Positions 7,213 to 9,519 of a DNA stretch of 9,519 bases are shown in pieces; position 1 is the stretch's first letter; the number at the start of each line of letters is the position of its first letter. The translations under genes were made by a program, and so were the position numbers. The stretch comes from an uncultured Bacteroidia bacterium (GTDB lineage Bacteria > Bacteroidota > Bacteroidia > Bacteroidales > UBA932): NCBI GenBank assembly GCA_902796455.1, contig CADBPH010000272.1, positions 1-9,519 of the forward strand, given 5' to 3'. Below the pieces are notes generated by a model. That model did not search any database. It worked only from the letters and a program-made list of their open reading frames with translations, and had not been told where the DNA came from.

Positions 7213-8019
7213 TTAAAGTCCTTTCACGTGGTTTACGGCCGGGCGGACGCCGCCGAATTGGATCAGCAGGTCATGCGCCTTGTCGTAGTCTTCGATGCCG
7301 GTCTCCGCCATGATCATGCGGGTGCCGCGGTCCACCAACTTTCTGTTGGTAATCTGCATGTCAACCATGTGGTTGCCCTTGACGTGCCCGAGACGGATCA
7401 TCACGGAGGTGGATATCATGTTGAGAATCAGCTTGGCCGCCGTGCCGGACTTCATCCGGGTGCTCCCGGTGACGAATTCAGGGCCGACCACCGTGATGAT
7501 GGGCAGCTCGCAGACTTCGATCAGTTCGGATTCGGCGTTGCAGGTGATGCAGGAGGTGAACAGTCCGTGTGCCCGGGCGTCCCGGATGGCCCCGCAGACA
7601 TAGGGAGCATAGCCGGAGGCGGAAATCCCGATCAGGGTATCGTCGGCCGTGGGGTGGAACGGCTCCATGTCTTTCCAGCCCTGGACCGGGTCGTCTTCTG
7701 CGCCTTCTACCGGGGTGCGGAAAGCGATGTCTCCGCCGGCGATGATACCGATGAATATGTCTTTCACGCCGTAAGTGGGCAGAATCTCAGAGGCGTCCAG
7801 GACACCCAGCCGTCCGCTGGTCCCGGCGCCGATATAGAATACCCGGCCGCCCCGCCGCATCCGCTCGACGATGTGGTCGACCACCTCGGTGATTCTCGGG
7901 ATGGATTTGGATATGGCTTCAGGAACGGTCTTGTCTTCCTGATTCATTCCTCTCAAAAGTTCTTCCGTGGACATTTTGTCCAGGTTGTCATAGCGCGATT
8001 GTGTTTCAGTTGTACGCAT
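7213..8019 (-). CDS. murQ: N-acetylmuramic acid 6-phosphate etherase
   Basis: MurQ cleaves the D-lactyl ether of MurNAc-6-phosphate in the cytoplasm, giving GlcNAc-6-phosphate and D-lactate, the key step in MurNAc use and cell-wall recycling. The 268-residue protein opens with the family N-terminus, including NQEDKTVPEAI at 26-36. It then has the SIS-domain phosphosugar loop GAGTSGRLGVLDASE (64-78) and GIIAGGDIAF...VEGAEDD (91-110). E78 and E108 match the two catalytic glutamates of characterised MurQ enzymes. GPEFVTGSTRMKSGTAAK (179-196) is the GCKR/MurQ family signature. The protein is about 30 residues shorter than E. coli MurQ (298), lacking most of the C-terminal helical tail, while the catalytic core is intact. 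It lies 23 bases after the transporter gene and 13 before the next gene, so it is mid-operon. The start ATG follows an AT-rich leader with a short GATA repeat and no Shine-Dalgarno. This is the most certain call in the window. Confidence 0.96.
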   Translation of the reverse strand: MRTTETQSRYDNLDKMSTEELLRGMNQEDKTVPEAISKSIPRITEVVDHIVERMRRGGRVFYIGAGTSGRLGVLDASEILPTYGVKDIFIGIIAGGDIAFRTPVEGAEDDPVQGWKDMEPFHPTADDTLIGISASGYAPYVCGAIRDARAHGLFTSCITCNAESELIEVCELPIITVVGPEFVTGSTRMKSGTAAKLILNMISTSVMIRLGHVKGNHMVDMQITNRKLVDRGTRMIMAETGIEDYDKAHDLLIQFGGVRPAVNHVKGL

Positions 8020-8042
8020 GGTGATAGATAGATATGATATCG

Positions 8043-9305
8043 TTAAGATTTGATTTTTTCCGCGTCTTTGTCAAAGAACCATTGCCGGGCGACCAGCAGG
8101 GCGAGACTGCCGATGACCCACACGGCGGCGAGGGAGGCGATGCCGCCGGCCAGGCCGAACCGGTCGCCGATCATGCCCAGGAGCCACGGGGCCAGGGAAC
8201 CGATCCCGAATCCGAAAAGAATCAGGACGGCCGATGAAATCGAATAGTATTTGGATTCAATGACGTCATACAGGACGGCGTACGTTCCGGCGTCAAAGAA
8301 GGCCCGGAAGAAGCCGAAGCCCGCCAGGGCGGCGCAGACGATTCCGAATTTCCCGGAAAGTCCCATCAATACGATGCAGGGAGAGGCCAGGAGCAGGCCG
8401 GCGGCTTGCAGGAGCAGGCGGTTGCGGGCATTGCCCGGATTGCGGGCCATCCGGTCCGAAAGGGCGCCGGCGGCGAGAACTCCGACGAAGGCGGCCGCAT
8501 GGGTCCACAGCATGGAATGGAGACCGGCGGAGGACAGGCTCAGGCCGAAGGTCTCGGTCATGTGTTTCGGCATCCAGGTCAGGTAGCCGTTGAGGCCGAA
8601 AATCAGGGCGCAGTACGCAACGACCATGCAGACTGCCGTCGGGACCTTGAAAATGGCTGCGATGGCGGCCGGGAGGGAAGGCTGGTCTTTCGGAGCAGCC
8701 TGGACGGCGGGTGCCGGGGTCTCTTCCTTGTCCCGCAGCCGCAGGATCAGGATGAGGGTGAACAGGATACCGGCGCCGCCGAAGATAAAGAAGGCGTACT
8801 GCCATCCGACCTTTTCCGCGACCCATCCGGCCAGGAATCCGCACGTGATGACGCCGAGATAATAGGACGTCTGGTGCAGGGACATGGCGCGGGCCCGGGT
8901 CCTGCCGTCATGGTACTGGGCGATCAGCCCGGTATACGTCGGGCCGAAGAGCCCCTGTCCCAGTCCCATCCCGAAGCAGCGGAACAGGATGAGGAAGAAG
9001 ATGCCGCCGGAAAGACCGGTGAGCAAGGTGGCCGACGAGAAGATCAGGGTACTGACCCAGATCTGCCGGCTCCGGCTCATGCGGTCGGCGAAATACCCCG
9101 CAAAGGGGACCGTGATGGCATAGAAAAGGTTGAACAGCATGGAGAGGAGTCCCATTGTGCTGTCCGAGGCGCCGAGATGTTCCTGGATCTGCGGAAGGAC
9201 GATATTGAACGTCTGCCGGTCCGCCTGGTTCAGGAAAAAGGCGACCCACAGGAGCAGGACGACTTCCCACTTGTAGAAAGGTTTGTTGATGTCAACTTTG
9301 TTCAT
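8043..9305 (-). CDS. MFS transporter, candidate MurNAc or related sugar importer
   Basis: A 420-residue inner-membrane protein of the major facilitator superfamily with about 12 predicted membrane helices. Six lie between residues 15 and 189, then a charged/Pro-Ala-rich cytoplasmic loop (190-220), then six between 222 and 406. The MFS motif A appears after helix 2 as GYFADRMSRSR (70-80), with a relic in the second half as GALSDRMARNP (280-290). NQADRQTFNIVLPQI (26-40) in helix 1 resembles the anion:cation symporter and Spinster-like branches, which carry organic acids and acidic sugars. Proton- or sodium-driven import of an acidic sugar such as MurNAc fits the neighbouring murQ and kinase genes. 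It is too short and too different in visible motifs to call AmpG, the 14-helix anhydro-muropeptide permease. It replaces the PTS MurP of enterobacteria and MurT of Tannerella in position. Substrate is inferred from context only. Confidence 0.9.
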   Translation of the reverse strand: MNKVDINKPFYKWEVVLLLWVAFFLNQADRQTFNIVLPQIQEHLGASDSTMGLLSMLFNLFYAITVPFAGYFADRMSRSRQIWVSTLIFSSATLLTGLSGGIFFLILFRCFGMGLGQGLFGPTYTGLIAQYHDGRTRARAMSLHQTSYYLGVITCGFLAGWVAEKVGWQYAFFIFGGAGILFTLILILRLRDKEETPAPAVQAAPKDQPSLPAAIAAIFKVPTAVCMVVAYCALIFGLNGYLTWMPKHMTETFGLSLSSAGLHSMLWTHAAAFVGVLAAGALSDRMARNPGNARNRLLLQAAGLLLASPCIVLMGLSGKFGIVCAALAGFGFFRAFFDAGTYAVLYDVIESKYYSISSAVLILFGFGIGSLAPWLLGMIGDRFGLAGGIASLAAVWVIGSLALLVARQWFFDKDAEKIKS

Positions 9306-9332
9306 GATATGTGAATTGTTTGCATGCAGGGA

Positions 9333-9519
9333 TTACAGTAAGTCTCCGAAATACAGTGCGTTGGTAAGCAGGTGATTGGATGCGAACCAGTAGGAGCGGA
9401 AGTTGATTTCCTCCTGGAAATAGACGACGGCTCCCTTGCCGAGCCTGGCCGTCACGACGGCCGGTGTGCCGGCGATGCGGGCGAGGTTTTTCCGGGAAAC
9501 GCAGCCCGAGCGGTAAGGA
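9333..9519 (-). CDS. C-terminal end of a probable M14 zinc carboxypeptidase-type protein (partial)
   Basis: Only the last 61 complete codons are in the window; the gene continues beyond 9519. The visible peptide has SGCVSRKNLARIAGTPAVV, then RLGKGAVVYF, then NFRSYWFASNHLLTNALYFG just before the TAA stop. This matches my recollection of the C-terminal amidotransferase-like domain of Bacteroidota M14 family metallopeptidases, which commonly end in a pattern NFR-x-x-W-x-x-(T/S)N-x-L-x-x-NA-x-(F/Y)FG. The catalytic zinc-binding domain is outside the window, so activity cannot be checked. It ends 27 bases before the MFS start on the same strand and so is probably in the same operon. If it is a secreted carboxypeptidase, trimming peptide stems from muropeptides would fit the murQ context. 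It could equally be another protein with a similar terminal domain. Confidence 0.55.
   Translation of the reverse strand, partial: PYRSGCVSRKNLARIAGTPAVVTARLGKGAVVYFQEEINFRSYWFASNHLLTNALYFGDLL

Larger units (their letters stand above)
1241..9519 (-). other. putative MurNAc-type scavenging operon (transcription unit)
   Basis: Seven consecutive minus-strand genes are separated by only 27, 23, 13, 11, 11 and 15 bases, with no room for internal promoters or terminators of ordinary size. Order of transcription is M14-like protein, MFS transporter, murQ, GH42/GH164-like protein, DUF6259-like protein, GntR/LacI regulator, kinase. The last stop codon faces the convergent dehydrogenase gene, so the unit ends at about 1241. 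Its 5' end and promoter are outside the window. Co-transcription is inferred from spacing and strand. Confidence 0.8.

Noticed and set aside
8027..8042. Short GATA-type repeat before murQ as a regulatory repeat
   Set aside because: Only two or three copies in an AT-rich spacer; ordinary for Bacteroidota translation leaders and too short to claim as functional.
8043..9305. Transporter as AmpG
   Set aside because: Length and apparent 12-helix layout do not fit the longer 14-helix AmpG, and helix 1 looks like the acidic-substrate MFS branch.
8406..9314. Plus-strand open frame of 302 codons opposite the MFS gene
   Set aside because: Translation is Gly/Asp/Gln-rich with no fold signature, while the opposite strand is a clear 12-helix transporter.

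Overview
The window looks like chromosomal DNA of a GC-rich member of the Bacteroidota, probably Bacteroidales (inference). Gene starts mostly lack Shine-Dalgarno sequences and sit behind short AT-rich spacers. The secreted proteins have signal peptides predicted to be cut just before a glutamine, and the protein families are typical of the group. No RNA genes, mobile elements, CRISPR arrays or notable repeats are visible, and no stretch over 300 bases lacks a gene.

Layout. Positions 1-1202 (+) hold the C-terminal 399 residues of an FAD/iron-sulfur D-lactate dehydrogenase-type oxidoreductase. After a 38-base convergent junction, everything else lies on the minus strand as one tightly packed array, with gaps of 11 to 27 bases. 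In transcription order it holds: the C-terminal end of a probable M14 zinc carboxypeptidase-type protein (9519-9333); an MFS transporter (9305-8043); MurQ, the N-acetylmuramic acid 6-phosphate etherase (8019-7213); a secreted GH42/GH164-like protein with a TIM barrel plus amidotransferase-like fold (7199-5277); a secreted DUF6259-like predicted glycosidase (5265-3136); a GntR/LacI chimeric regulator (3124-2090); and a BadF/BadG-type sugar kinase, a candidate MurK (2074-1241). The promoter must lie upstream of the window.

How the genes could work together. MurQ fixes the theme: removal of a D-lactyl ether from a phosphorylated amino sugar, normally MurNAc-6-phosphate to GlcNAc-6-phosphate plus D-lactate. 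Kinase, etherase and transporter together form a MurNAc-type uptake and catabolism route resembling in logic the MurT-MurK-MurQ system of Tannerella forsythia, but with an MFS carrier. The M14-like protein and the two secreted glycosidase-like proteins would prepare the substrate outside the cytoplasm. The D-lactate released by MurQ is the expected substrate of the convergent dehydrogenase next door. The most novel parts are the two secreted glycosidase-like proteins: neither can be assigned a known specificity, and their place in a MurQ operon suggests action on peptidoglycan fragments or another lactyl-ether sugar. That link is inference from context.
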